A stretch of DNA of 32,418 nt from Clostridium sp. LS (GCF_002760435.1 NZ_AUUU01000184.1:1-32418); one strand, 5' to 3'; shown: positions 8,419 to 16,426, counted from the stretch's first letter. The notes: generated by a model from the letters alone, not told the origin. Made by a program: numbers and translations.

Positions 8419-8434
8419 TTGTTAACGTGAACAA
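8419..8434. promoter_or_regulatory. LacI-type operator, downstream of the uxaB1 distal promoter
   Basis: TTGTTAACGTGAACAA, a CG-centred near-palindrome. It lies about 31 bases after the -10 box and matches the sites at 8502, 13566, 13598 and 13674. Confidence 0.75.
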
Positions 8435-8465
8435 TTTTGTACTTGCAAGATTTAGGATTGTTTTT

Positions 8466-8494
8466 ATTATAATATGATTTTAATAATAATGCAA
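8466..8494 (-). promoter_or_regulatory. Distal promoter of uxaB1-uxaA
   Basis: Minus strand TTGCAT (8494-8489), a 17-base spacer, TATAAT (8471-8466). The sequence closely parallels the uxaC promoter (same -35, same -10, same spacer start). An operator lies 7 bases upstream of the -35 in both. It implies a roughly 700-base leader before uxaB copy 1. Confidence 0.8.
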
Positions 8495-8501
8495 TACCTT
8501 T

Positions 8502-8517
8502 TTGTGAACGTTAACAA
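8502..8517. promoter_or_regulatory. LacI-type operator, upstream of the uxaB1 distal promoter
   Basis: TTGTGAACGTTAACAA, one base pair off perfect symmetry. Its centre is 83 bases from the site at 8419-8434, so the promoter lies between two operators that could be looped together. Confidence 0.75.
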
Positions 8518-8564
8518 CTTTTTTAAATTATTTTTTTCTATTTTATACATATCCAACTTTAAAA

Positions 8565-8605
8565 TAAAGCATTATTAGCTTACTAGATAAGCCAATAACG
8601 CTTTA
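8565..8605 (-). terminator. Terminator after the GPH transporter gene
   Basis: 18-base arms at 8565-8582 and 8588-8605 pair with two mismatches around a 5-base loop. On the minus strand TTTTAAAG follows. It separates the uxaC-transporter transcript from the uxaB1 promoter. Confidence 0.75.
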
Positions 8606-8647
8606 TACTTTTCATGAACTATTTTAAAGACTATCTTATATTTCTAA

Positions 8648-10060
8648 TTATTCTAAAATACCTTTTTCCCATTTACCTTCTTGTAAATCTTGAGCTACTT
8701 TTCTATATTTATCATCTGGTAAGTTGTGTAATACACCAACTACTAGAGCAGCTATAGCTAATGCTACTGCTGGGTACAATGTCATTGCACCTTTGATTCC
8801 AAGTAAAGTTTCTGCGCTTTGTTGCGCATTTGCAACATATCCAGTCATACCTAGTACGCTTGCACTAACAAGAGCTGCAATTGATTGAGCTATTTTTCTT
8901 GAGAAGTTAAATGCAGCGTAAGTTACACCTTCTTTTCTTATTCCAGTATGCCAGTGGCCATAATCTATTGCATCTGTTACAAATGCCCAAGTAACCCCGT
9001 TTGGAATAGCTAGAGCTACATATCCAATTGTAACAAGCACTGTAAAAGTAGTAGGATTAGTTGGAATTACAAAGTTTAATCCATTAGCAATAATCCCAAT
9101 TAATAGTCCTGCTATTGCAGTTTTCTTCTTCCCAAACATTTTTACTAAGAATGGAATAGCAAATATACCTATTACTGAACATCCAATCATTATACCATTA
9201 ACTTTTGGTTGAAGTTTAATATCGCCTAAGTTATATTGACAGAAGAAAATCATCATTTGGTTATTTGTATTCATTGCTGATATTGTAAATAATTGCATTA
9301 GAATCAAGCATAATAATGGTCTATTTGTAAATACAACTTTAAAATAATCTTTAGCAGATGCTTTTTCTGACTTACCTTCTCTATTAACTACAACGTGTTC
9401 TTTTGTATTAGCGAAACAGATGAAGAATGAAACAACTCCTATAACAGCCATAACTGCAGCTGCAACTGGATAACCAACTCTTTTATCATTAAACATCATA
9501 AGAATAGGTACGAAAGCTACACCAGTTATTAATTGTGCTCCTAATGAACCTGCTTGTCTAAATGTAGCCAATTGACTTCTTTCTTCTACATCTCTGGTCA
9601 TAACCGATGCTAATGATCCATAAGGAACGTTAGTAAATGAGTATACAAGTCCCCAAGCCATATATGTTGCATAACCATATATAATCTTAGTTGATAGTGG
9701 TAATTCTGGCATAGTAAAAGTTACTATTGTAAGCAAAGCAAGGATTATACTTGAAATCATCATTACTGGTCTAAACTTACCATGTTTGCCTGCTTTTCTA
9801 CTATCAATTGTTGATCCTGCTAATGGATCCATAAATGCATCAAATATCTTTGTAAATGCAAATATACCTCCAACTGCTCCTGCACTTATTCCACATGTAT
9901 CGATAAAGAATTTTGTAAGATATGATTGTCCTAAGTCAAACATAAAACCATTACCGAAATCTCCAAAACCATATGAAATCTTTTCTCTCAGGCTTAGTTT
10001 AACGTTTCCATCATTTGCCTGACTATTATTTGGTCCATTATTATTAACTGTATTTGACAT
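8648..10060 (-). CDS. GPH-family sugar/hexuronide symporter
   Basis: Cation symporter of the glycoside-pentoside-hexuronide family within the major facilitator superfamily, 470 residues with about 12 hydrophobic segments. After an Asn-rich polar head (residues 1-25) comes the family start KISYGFGDFGNGFMFDLG. The loop FDAFMDPLAGSTIDSRK corresponds to the conserved GPH loop between the second and third helices. The ATG at 10060 follows a GGAGG-like site. Its position after uxaC, uxaB and the HIT gene, with a terminator behind it, makes galacturonate or a short oligogalacturonide the likely cargo. Substrate is inferred from context only; no ABC or TRAP importer is present in the window. Confidence 0.87.
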   Translation of the reverse strand: MSNTVNNNGPNNSQANDGNVKLSLREKISYGFGDFGNGFMFDLGQSYLTKFFIDTCGISAGAVGGIFAFTKIFDAFMDPLAGSTIDSRKAGKHGKFRPVMMISSIILALLTIVTFTMPELPLSTKIIYGYATYMAWGLVYSFTNVPYGSLASVMTRDVEERSQLATFRQAGSLGAQLITGVAFVPILMMFNDKRVGYPVAAAVMAVIGVVSFFICFANTKEHVVVNREGKSEKASAKDYFKVVFTNRPLLCLILMQLFTISAMNTNNQMMIFFCQYNLGDIKLQPKVNGIMIGCSVIGIFAIPFLVKMFGKKKTAIAGLLIGIIANGLNFVIPTNPTTFTVLVTIGYVALAIPNGVTWAFVTDAIDYGHWHTGIRKEGVTYAAFNFSRKIAQSIAALVSASVLGMTGYVANAQQSAETLLGIKGAMTLYPAVALAIAALVVGVLHNLPDDKYRKVAQDLQEGKWEKGILE

Positions 10061-10121
10061 TAATTTTTCCTCCGTATCTTTAATTTATTATTTATTTATT
10101 TATTATTTCCATCTTTTAAAA

Positions 10122-10544
10122 TTATAAATTACTTGTAATTTTATTTATAAGTTCTTGGCATTCATCATCATTTAGATATACTTTTTGTGGATTCATCTCA
10201 AAGGTTTTTCCCCAAGATGGTCCCCCTTCATATTTAGGTACAATATGAATATGAAGATGTTTCATTGTGTCTGCAAAAGCACCATAATTCACCTTATTAG
10301 GGTTAAAAGCTTTATGAATCGCTTTTGCAACTCTTCGCGCATCATTTATGAAAGCTGCTGCTTCTTCTTCAGTTAGGTCTGTAATCTCACTTTTATGTTC
10401 TTTATAAACCACATTGCATCTTCCCATATAAGTTTGTTCTTTGAATAAATACACTGTTGATACATCTAAATCACAAATCTTAATCATTAACGAATCTAAA
10501 TCCTGATTTTTTGAGCAATAAAAACAGCTTGCGTCAAAACTCAT
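10122..10544 (-). CDS. HIT-family (histidine triad) nucleotide-binding protein
   Basis: Small hydrolase or transferase of the histidine triad superfamily, acting on nucleotide phosphoesters (AMP-lysine, ApnA or NDP-sugar type substrates in known relatives). From the ATG at 10544 it has 140 residues: GGAGG ends 7 bases before this ATG but only 1 base before the ATG at 10550. The triad HLHIHIV gives His96, His98 and His100, the last expected to be the nucleophile. CFYC at residues 7-10 resembles the zinc-binding start seen in some HIT proteins. It lies between uxaB copy 2 and the transporter in the same direction and transcript, an unexpected place for a HIT enzyme. The role in hexuronate use is unknown. 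Confidence 0.9.
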   Translation of the reverse strand: MSFDASCFYCSKNQDLDSLMIKICDLDVSTVYLFKEQTYMGRCNVVYKEHKSEITDLTEEEAAAFINDARRVAKAIHKAFNPNKVNYGAFADTMKHLHIHIVPKYEGGPSWGKTFEMNPQKVYLNDDECQELINKITSNL

Positions 10545-10578
10545 GTACATTCCTCCTTTTACATTATATATATTTAGT

Positions 10579-10613
10579 TATTATACAATTAAGCAAAGCT
10601 TAATTGTATAATA
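10579..10613 (-). other. Perfect 15-bp hairpin between uxaB copy 2 and the HIT gene
   Basis: Arms 10579-10593 and 10599-10613 are exact inverted repeats (TATTATACAATTAAG) with loop CAAAG. There is no U-run behind it on the minus strand. Likely an intercistronic processing or stability element. Confidence 0.6.
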
Positions 10614-10623
10614 ATAAATTTCA

Positions 10624-12072
10624 CTATAGAACTGCCTTTACAGCTTCTTTCATTCCAGCAGTTTCAATTAACTCTAAGTATTTTGTAACTTCAGCTGTTA
10701 AATTAGGAATTTCATTTAAATTGCTTCCCCAGTTCTTTTCATAAGCTAAAACAGAAGTAACTATTTTCTCTAATCCATCCTTAGTTCCATCATAATTTGT
10801 CCATAATTCTTTGAATAAATCCAATATATCCTCATCATCAGCTAATTGAATATCTTCTTCTCCTCTTTTTCCTTTATAAAATTCAATTAATGCTGCAAAA
10901 GAGAATACTAATTTTTTAGGAAGTACTCCTTTTCTCTTTAAGTATTCAGTTAAACTTGGTAGATCTCTTGTTTTATATTTAGATAAAGAATTCAAAGCAA
11001 TACTCATTAAATAATGTTTAACATATGGATTTTGGAATCTTTCTATTATTGCATCAGCAAATTCAACCAATTCTTCATGAGGTAAATCTAAAGTTTCTAT
11101 AATTTCATCGTAAATTACATCATGAACATATTTTCCTATAACTTCATGCTCAACTGATTCCCCTACTGTTTCAAGTCCATATAAATATGCTACTGGAACC
11201 ATTGCTGTATGCGGTCCATTTAATATTCTAACTTTTCTTGTTCTATATGGCGTCATATCATCTACAACTTTTATATTTAATCCTGCTTTTTCTATAGGTA
11301 ACTCATCTTTTATAGATTGAGGGCCTTCGATTACCCATAGATGGAATATTTCTCCTACATCTACAAGATTATCATCATATCCAAGTTCTGCTCTAACTTC
11401 ATCAATTGTATCTCTAGGATATCCTGGAACAATTCTATCTACTAAACTACAGCAAAATGTATTTGCATTATTAATCCAATCTATAAATTCTTGTCCTAAA
11501 TTCCAAATCTCAGCATACTTCAATATAATTTCTTTAAGTTTTTCACCGTTTCTATCAATAAGCTCACATGGAATTATAATAAAACCTTTACTATTATCTC
11601 CTTTAAATGTATTAAATCTATGATATAACAATGCTGTTAATTTGCCAGGATAACTTTTTTGACAACCTTCATTTAATTTATCGTTTTCATCAAAAGCAAT
11701 TCCTGCTTCCGTAGTGTTTGATACAATAAATCTTAAGTCTGGATTTTCTGCAACTTTTAAATATTCATTATAATCTCTATAAGGATTAATACCTCTGCTT
11801 ATACTATTAATTATTTTATGAGTCTTTGATGCTTTTCCATTTTGTACTCCTTGTAAATATAATGTATACAAACAATCTTGCTCATTTAGCATATCCACTA
11901 ATCCATTTTCTAATGGTTGAACTACAACAACACTTCCATTAAAATCTGCTTCCTCATTCATTTTATTAATTTGCCAATCTACAAAGGCCCTTAAGAAGTT
12001 TCCCTCTCCAAATTGCAATACTCTTTCTGGATATGTTTTAAATTCTTTAAACAATTCTTTACTTAGTTTCAC
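10624..12072 (-). CDS. uxaB: Tagaturonate reductase, copy 2
   Basis: Second NADH-dependent tagaturonate-to-altronate reductase, 482 residues like copy 1. It keeps the VLQFGEGNFLRAF dinucleotide-binding start and the KVRILNGPHTAM signature. It starts with GTG at 12072, 8 bases after GGAGG, whereas copy 1 uses ATG; a weaker start may lower its yield. Differences from copy 1 (about 53 residues) cluster near 54-61, 140-160 and 194-201, outside the signature motifs. Many silent sites also differ, so the duplication is not recent. It lies second in the uxaC-uxaB-HIT-transporter transcript. One copy could have shifted towards fructuronate reduction, but nothing in the sequence proves this. Confidence 0.9.
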   Translation of the reverse strand: MKLSKELFKEFKTYPERVLQFGEGNFLRAFVDWQINKMNEEADFNGSVVVVQPLENGLVDMLNEQDCLYTLYLQGVQNGKASKTHKIINSISRGINPYRDYNEYLKVAENPDLRFIVSNTTEAGIAFDENDKLNEGCQKSYPGKLTALLYHRFNTFKGDNSKGFIIIPCELIDRNGEKLKEIILKYAEIWNLGQEFIDWINNANTFCCSLVDRIVPGYPRDTIDEVRAELGYDDNLVDVGEIFHLWVIEGPQSIKDELPIEKAGLNIKVVDDMTPYRTRKVRILNGPHTAMVPVAYLYGLETVGESVEHEVIGKYVHDVIYDEIIETLDLPHEELVEFADAIIERFQNPYVKHYLMSIALNSLSKYKTRDLPSLTEYLKRKGVLPKKLVFSFAALIEFYKGKRGEEDIQLADDEDILDLFKELWTNYDGTKDGLEKIVTSVLAYEKNWGSNLNEIPNLTAEVTKYLELIETAGMKEAVKAVL

Positions 12073-12099
12073 CAGTAATTCCTCCTAACTTTTCAACTT

Positions 12100-12132
12100 G
12101 TATGAAAATAAGTTGCTCGCTTATTTTCATAC
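12100..12132 (-). other. Perfect 13-bp hairpin between uxaC and uxaB copy 2
   Basis: Arms 12100-12112 and 12120-12132 (GTATGAAAATAAG and its inverse) with a 7-base loop. No U-run follows on the minus strand. Third member of the series of intercistronic stems in this region. Confidence 0.6.
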
Positions 12133-12145
12133 ACATAAAATTCAC

Positions 12146-13546
12146 TTACATATTGAAATATTTATCTGCATTGTTGTAACTGATATCAGATACAATTTGT
12201 CCTAAATGTTCGATATCATAAGGTAGCTCACCGTTTTCTACCCATTCACCAATCACATTACAAAGGATTCTTCTGAAGTATTCATGTCTTGTGTATGATA
12301 AGAAACTTCTAGAATCTGTTAACATTCCAACAAATGTACTTAGCATTCCTAAGTTTGCTAATGTCTTAATTTGGTCTTCCATTCCAATCTTATGATCATT
12401 AAACCACCAAGCTGATCCAAATTGGATTTTACCCTTTACTCCATCCCCTTGGAAGCATCCTAATAATGTTCCTATAGTAGAGTTATCATTTGGATTTAAG
12501 CTATAAATAATAGTCTTTGGTAATGCATTTTCACTATTTAAAGAATCTAATAATCTTGAAAGCGGAATTGCAACTTCTGTATCATTTAAAGAATCAAATC
12601 CTGTATCTGGTCCTAATTTTTTGAACATAACTGAGTTATTATCTCTAACACAATTCATATGGAATTGCATCACCCATCCCAAATCATGATATAATTTTCC
12701 GAAGAATTTTAACAAATATATTCTTAACTTATTTTCATCTTCGAAGGAAACTTGTCCATTTTTAATGACATTAGAAAATATCTCTCTTACTTCTTCTATA
12801 GATGCGTTTCCAACTGGAACAAAATCTAATGCGTTGTCTGACACTCTGCATCCAACTTCATGAAAGAATTCTACTCTCTTTTTTAATGCTTCTAAATATT
12901 CATCAAAGTTTGTAATTTTTGAACCAACTATTTCTTCTAATTTGTTAAACCAATCTTTAAATGTTTCTTTATTCACTCCAAGTGCTTTGTCAGGTCTAAA
13001 CGCTGGTAATACTTTAACATCAAAACTTTTATCTTCTTTTATTGCTAAATGATATTCCAATGAATCTATTGGATCATCTGTTGTACAAATTACTTTTACG
13101 TTTGATTTTTTAATAAGATTTCTTACAGTGAATTCATCACTATTTAACATCTTGTTTACTTTTTCCCAAATAGCTGGTGCAGTTTTTTCATTTAAAACTT
13201 CATCTACTCTAAAGAATCTTTTAAGTTCTAAGTGTGTCCAATGATATAATGGATTTCCGATAGCAAATGATATAGTCTTTGCCCAAGCTAAGAACTTTTC
13301 ATAATCACTTCCATCTCCTGTGATATATTTTTCATCAATACCAAAAGATCTCATTTGTCTCCATTTATAGTGGTCGCCATATAGCCATACTTGAGTTATA
13401 TTTTCAAATTTTTTATCATCTAAGATTTCCTTTGGATTAATGTGACAATGATAATCTATAATTGGCATTTTTTCAGAATAGCCATGATATAGTTTTTGTG
13501 CTACTTCATTACTTAATATAAACTCTTCATCCATAAACTTTTTCAT
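12146..13546 (-). CDS. uxaC: Glucuronate/galacturonate isomerase
   Basis: Uronate isomerase converting D-galacturonate to D-tagaturonate (and D-glucuronate to D-fructuronate), first step of the pathway. From the ATG at 13546 it has 466 residues, close to the usual 470. That ATG follows GAGGATTTGAT, while the longer frame starting at 13591 would run through an operator. The amidohydrolase-fold metal motif is visible as DYHCHINP (His33, His35). CTTDDPID and AFRPDKAL are further family segments, and the C-terminal TDSRSFLSYTRHEYFRRI is typical of UxaC. It is the first gene of its transcript, with three operator sites around its promoter. Confidence 0.95.
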   Translation of the reverse strand: MKKFMDEEFILSNEVAQKLYHGYSEKMPIIDYHCHINPKEILDDKKFENITQVWLYGDHYKWRQMRSFGIDEKYITGDGSDYEKFLAWAKTISFAIGNPLYHWTHLELKRFFRVDEVLNEKTAPAIWEKVNKMLNSDEFTVRNLIKKSNVKVICTTDDPIDSLEYHLAIKEDKSFDVKVLPAFRPDKALGVNKETFKDWFNKLEEIVGSKITNFDEYLEALKKRVEFFHEVGCRVSDNALDFVPVGNASIEEVREIFSNVIKNGQVSFEDENKLRIYLLKFFGKLYHDLGWVMQFHMNCVRDNNSVMFKKLGPDTGFDSLNDTEVAIPLSRLLDSLNSENALPKTIIYSLNPNDNSTIGTLLGCFQGDGVKGKIQFGSAWWFNDHKIGMEDQIKTLANLGMLSTFVGMLTDSRSFLSYTRHEYFRRILCNVIGEWVENGELPYDIEHLGQIVSDISYNNADKYFNM

Positions 13547-13565
13547 ATCAAATCCTCTTTTCTCC

Positions 13566-13581
13566 TTGTTCACGTTAACAA
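13566..13581. promoter_or_regulatory. LacI-type operator in the uxaC leader
   Basis: TTGTTCACGTTAACAA, immediately before the uxaC ribosome-binding region. Bound protein here would act as a roadblock. Confidence 0.7.
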
Positions 13582-13597
13582 CAGTCAGCATTCCGTC

Positions 13598-13613
13598 CTG
13601 TTCACGTGAACAT
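13598..13613. promoter_or_regulatory. LacI-type operator downstream of the uxaC promoter
   Basis: CTGTTCACGTGAACAT with a perfect 14-base palindromic core (13599-13612), 24 bases after the -10 box. Centre 32 bases from the site at 13566. Confidence 0.75.
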
Positions 13614-13637
13614 TTTTTAATTTAACTCCATGTCATT

Positions 13638-13666
13638 ATTATAATAGCATAATCATAATAATGCAA
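13638..13666 (-). promoter_or_regulatory. Promoter of the uxaC operon
   Basis: Minus strand TTGCAT (13666-13661), a 17-base spacer, TATAAT (13643-13638). The expected leader of about 85 bases contains two operators; a third lies just upstream of the -35. Confidence 0.82.
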
Positions 13667-13673
13667 CACTTTT

Positions 13674-13689
13674 TTGTTAACGTTAACAA
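13674..13689. promoter_or_regulatory. LacI-type operator upstream of the uxaC promoter
   Basis: TTGTTAACGTTAACAA, a perfect 16-base palindrome 7 bases upstream of the -35 box, the same position as the 8502 site has relative to its promoter. Confidence 0.8.
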
Positions 13690-13698
13690 CTTTTTTTA

Positions 13699-13724
13699 TA
13701 ATTAGTGTTTTAATGCACTAATTA
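13699..13724 (-). other. 9-bp hairpin after the LacI-family gene
   Basis: Arms TAATTAGTG (13699-13707) and its inverse (13716-13724). It is followed on the minus strand by an A-run, not a U-run, so it is a weak terminator at best and read-through into uxaC is possible. Confidence 0.35.
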
Positions 13725-13733
13725 TTCTAGTAT

Positions 13734-14735
13734 TTATGGGAGCTTCTTCACTGATTTTCTTATAACAAGTTTCGATTGTATATATACTTTTTCTTTTGGC
13801 ACTTCTTTATTTTTTATTAAGTTAAGTAAATTTATCCCGCCATATTGACTCATAGCTAATGAATCTTTTCTAACACTTGTTAGAGGTGGAGTTACATAAT
13901 TACAGAAATTACTATCATCAAATCCTATAATTGAAATATCTTCCGGAACGCTTAGGCCTTCTTCAAATACAGCTTTCATTGCCCCTACTCCAATGTCATC
14001 ATTAGCGCAGAATACCGCTGTTGGCCTATCTTCTAATTTTAATAACTTTTTCATATTCTCATACCCACTTAATAAATCATATCTTCCACTTATTATATAA
14101 TCCTCATTAATCTGAATATTGTTATCTTCTAATGCTTTAATATAACCTTTTTTTCTATACACAGTAGATTCAAATTCTTTGTTACCTTGAATCAATGCAA
14201 TTTTCTCATGATTATTTTTAATCAGGTAATTAACAGCTTCATATACACCCTTTGTATCATCTGACATAATGTTAACTAATCCATCTTTATCAATATTTCT
14301 ATTTATAACTACTGTAGGTATATTTTTTTCAAGAATTGTCTCTATAAATTTATCATCACTTTTACTTTGACTAACTACAATAATTCCATCAAAATTCTTA
14401 TTATCTATAGGATGAGAGTACTTATAATCATCTATCCCTCTAATAACTAAATTATATTCTTTATCAATTACTTTATTTATTCCTTTTATGATCTCATGAA
14501 AGAACGTATCTGAAGTTCCTTCTGTAATTGATGAAAAGAAAACTCCTATAACATATGACTTTAATAAAACCAAACTTTTTGCACTGTAATTTGGCACATA
14601 ATTTAATTCTTTTGCTAGAGCCTTTATTTTAACTTTTGTTTCCTCATTTATATAAGGACTATTATTAAGTGCTCTTGACACTGTTGTATGCGAAACATTG
14701 GCAATTTTCGCAATATCTTTTATAGTAACACTCAT
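13734..14735 (-). CDS. LacI-family regulator of hexuronate genes
   Basis: DNA-binding repressor, 333 residues. Residues about 4-25 hold the LacI helix-turn-helix (TIKDIAKIANVSHTTVSRAL), followed by the hinge segment (YVPNYSAKSL). The remainder is a periplasmic-binding-protein-like sugar-sensing domain (SIIGFDDSNFCNYVTPPLTSVR). The ATG at 14735 follows AAAGGAG. It lies directly upstream of uxaC and in the same direction, and five LacI-type operators flank the two uxa promoters, so it is the natural candidate to bind them (a UxuR/KdgR-like role). I see no copy of the operator in front of its own gene, so autoregulation is not evident. The inducer is unknown. Confidence 0.88.
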   Translation of the reverse strand: MSVTIKDIAKIANVSHTTVSRALNNSPYINEETKVKIKALAKELNYVPNYSAKSLVLLKSYVIGVFFSSITEGTSDTFFHEIIKGINKVIDKEYNLVIRGIDDYKYSHPIDNKNFDGIIVVSQSKSDDKFIETILEKNIPTVVINRNIDKDGLVNIMSDDTKGVYEAVNYLIKNNHEKIALIQGNKEFESTVYRKKGYIKALEDNNIQINEDYIISGRYDLLSGYENMKKLLKLEDRPTAVFCANDDIGVGAMKAVFEEGLSVPEDISIIGFDDSNFCNYVTPPLTSVRKDSLAMSQYGGINLLNLIKNKEVPKEKVYIQSKLVIRKSVKKLP

Positions 14736-15108
14736 CTTTTCTACACTCCTTTAAAATAATAATGTTACAATAAAATTTCTACATCTTAACTTTATGGCAT
14801 GTACTTTTTTTGAGTAGAACTTTATCTTGGATTTATTACTATTAATTAAACAAAATTTACTATTAACTTTAAGCTTTACCAATTTAGGTATCTTGTAATC
14901 CTTTATTTTTAATTTTAAAACTGTTCCATATAATTGACTTTACTACACTCAATTTATATTTTAACATATTATTTTAATTGTGCAAAAAAATTATCTCAAA
15001 ATTCTATTTTTAATACTAAAATAATCATATTAAACTCTAATATTCTTTGAAACAATTCATATTTCAACATCTTTTGAAGTTATAAACAATTCAGTTTATT
15101 TAAATCAC
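14736..15108. other. 373-base AT-rich intergenic region
   Basis: It holds the leader of the LacI-type gene and the 3' flank of the GltD-like gene. TTTACTATTAA occurs twice near 14830-14870. I found no open frame, no CG-centred operator and no clear terminator. Confidence 0.4.
14958..14985 (-). promoter_or_regulatory. Possible promoter of the LacI-family gene
   Basis: Minus strand TTGCAC (14985-14980), a 16-base spacer, TAAAAT (14963-14958). It would give a leader of about 215 bases. Moderate match only. Confidence 0.35.
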
Positions 15109-16350
15109 TTAATTATTTTTGCAGTATTCTTCAATAGTTTCTGCAACAGTTTTTGCTTGAACCACAGCTTCAACTACAGTTTTTGCTCCTGTTACTACAT
15201 CTCCTGAAGCAAAAGTTCCTTTTTTAGTTGTATTTCCTTTTTCATCAGTGATTAACAATCCCCATTTATTAGTATTTAATTCTGTTGTATTTGATACTAT
15301 ATTAGTTCTTGGAGTTTGGCTTACTGCTATTATTGTTGAATCACAATTAAAAAATTCTTCTTTTCCTTCTATAACTTTTGTTTGCACTTTACCTTGAGAA
15401 TCAATCACATTTTCTGTAGGAGCCAATCTAATTCCATCTTCTTTTATTTCTATAGGTGATTTAAATAATTCAAATTTAATATTATCTTCCTTTGCCTCTC
15501 TAATTTCTTGCTTTGTTGCAGACATTTCATCAAAGCCTTTTCTATATATTATGGTTACTTCTTTTGCTCCGTTTCTTATTGCACTTCTCGCAGCATCCAT
15601 TGCTACATTTCCTGCACCTATAACTGCTACCTTATCCCCTAATCTATAAATTTCAGGTGATTTTAAATAATCAATTGCAAAATGTACATTTCCAAGTGTC
15701 TCACCTTTAATGTTTAGCGTCTTTGGATTCCATACTCCTGTTCCAATAAAAACAGCTTTATATCCATCTTCAAATAGTCTATCTAATGAAATTACTGGTC
15801 CAATAAGAGTATTTGGCCTAATTTTTACTCCGAGTTCCATTAGTTTGTCTTCAATAGTATCTATTAATGACTTAGGAAGCCTATATTCAGGAATACCATA
15901 CCTTAATACTCCACCTATTTTAACGTGTGCATCAAATATTGTTATATTATAACCCTTTTTAGCTAATATAAATGCAATTGTAATTCCTGCTGGTCCTCCA
16001 CCTATTATTGCTATTCTATCCTTATCTTTGGGCACATTTTCAAACTTGATTTCTTCTAGGTATTTCTTTGATATTTCATGCTCTATATCATGAAAATTAA
16101 TTGGTTCTCCTTTTATCCCTCTTACGCAATTTCCTTTACATTGATCTTCATGAATACAGACTAATGAACATATAGCTGACAATGGATTATTTTCAAATAA
16201 AATTTCGCCTGCTTCTTTAAACTTCCCATCTTTATACAGACTAATAACTTCTGGTATAGCTGTGTCAATTGGGCAGTGAGCCTTACAATTAGGTTTTTTG
16301 CATAACAGACACCTATTAGCTTCATTTAACAAAATGTTATTGTTTCCCAT
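15109..16350 (-). CDS. GltD-like NAD(P)-binding flavin and iron-sulfur oxidoreductase
   Basis: Resembles the small subunit of glutamate synthase and related electron-transfer modules (dihydropyrimidine dehydrogenase N-terminal, NfnB/SudA type). It has 413 residues. Cys14, 17, 22, 26 and Cys61, 65, 71, 75 form the two iron-sulfur motifs of the helical N-terminal domain. The FAD-binding motif is IAIIGGGPAG near 115, and the NAD(P) motif is VAVIGAGNVAMDAARSA. GTFASGDVVTGAKTVV near the end is the usual second FAD contact. The ATG at 16350 follows AAAGGAGG. No GltA/GltB large subunit is beside it, so it stands alone and its electron acceptor is unknown. The general class is certain; the reaction is not. 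Confidence 0.85.
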   Translation of the reverse strand: MGNNNILLNEANRCLLCKKPNCKAHCPIDTAIPEVISLYKDGKFKEAGEILFENNPLSAICSLVCIHEDQCKGNCVRGIKGEPINFHDIEHEISKKYLEEIKFENVPKDKDRIAIIGGGPAGITIAFILAKKGYNITIFDAHVKIGGVLRYGIPEYRLPKSLIDTIEDKLMELGVKIRPNTLIGPVISLDRLFEDGYKAVFIGTGVWNPKTLNIKGETLGNVHFAIDYLKSPEIYRLGDKVAVIGAGNVAMDAARSAIRNGAKEVTIIYRKGFDEMSATKQEIREAKEDNIKFELFKSPIEIKEDGIRLAPTENVIDSQGKVQTKVIEGKEEFFNCDSTIIAVSQTPRTNIVSNTTELNTNKWGLLITDEKGNTTKKGTFASGDVVTGAKTVVEAVVQAKTVAETIEEYCKNN

Positions 16351-16387
16351 CTTCGCATTCCTCCTTTTGTATTTTCATATATCTAGT

Positions 16388-16416
16388 ATACTAACTCAAA
16401 TTAACCTTCATTTCAA
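16388..16416 (-). promoter_or_regulatory. Promoter of the GltD-like gene
   Basis: Minus strand TTGAAA (16416-16411), a 17-base spacer, TAGTAT (16393-16388), about 40 bases before the start codon. Confidence 0.45.
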
Positions 16417-16426
16417 CCATTAAAAT

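Noticed and set aside
8430..8520. CRISPR-like or tandem repeat
   Set aside because: The repeated units are CG-centred palindromic operators flanking a promoter, not evenly spaced direct repeats.
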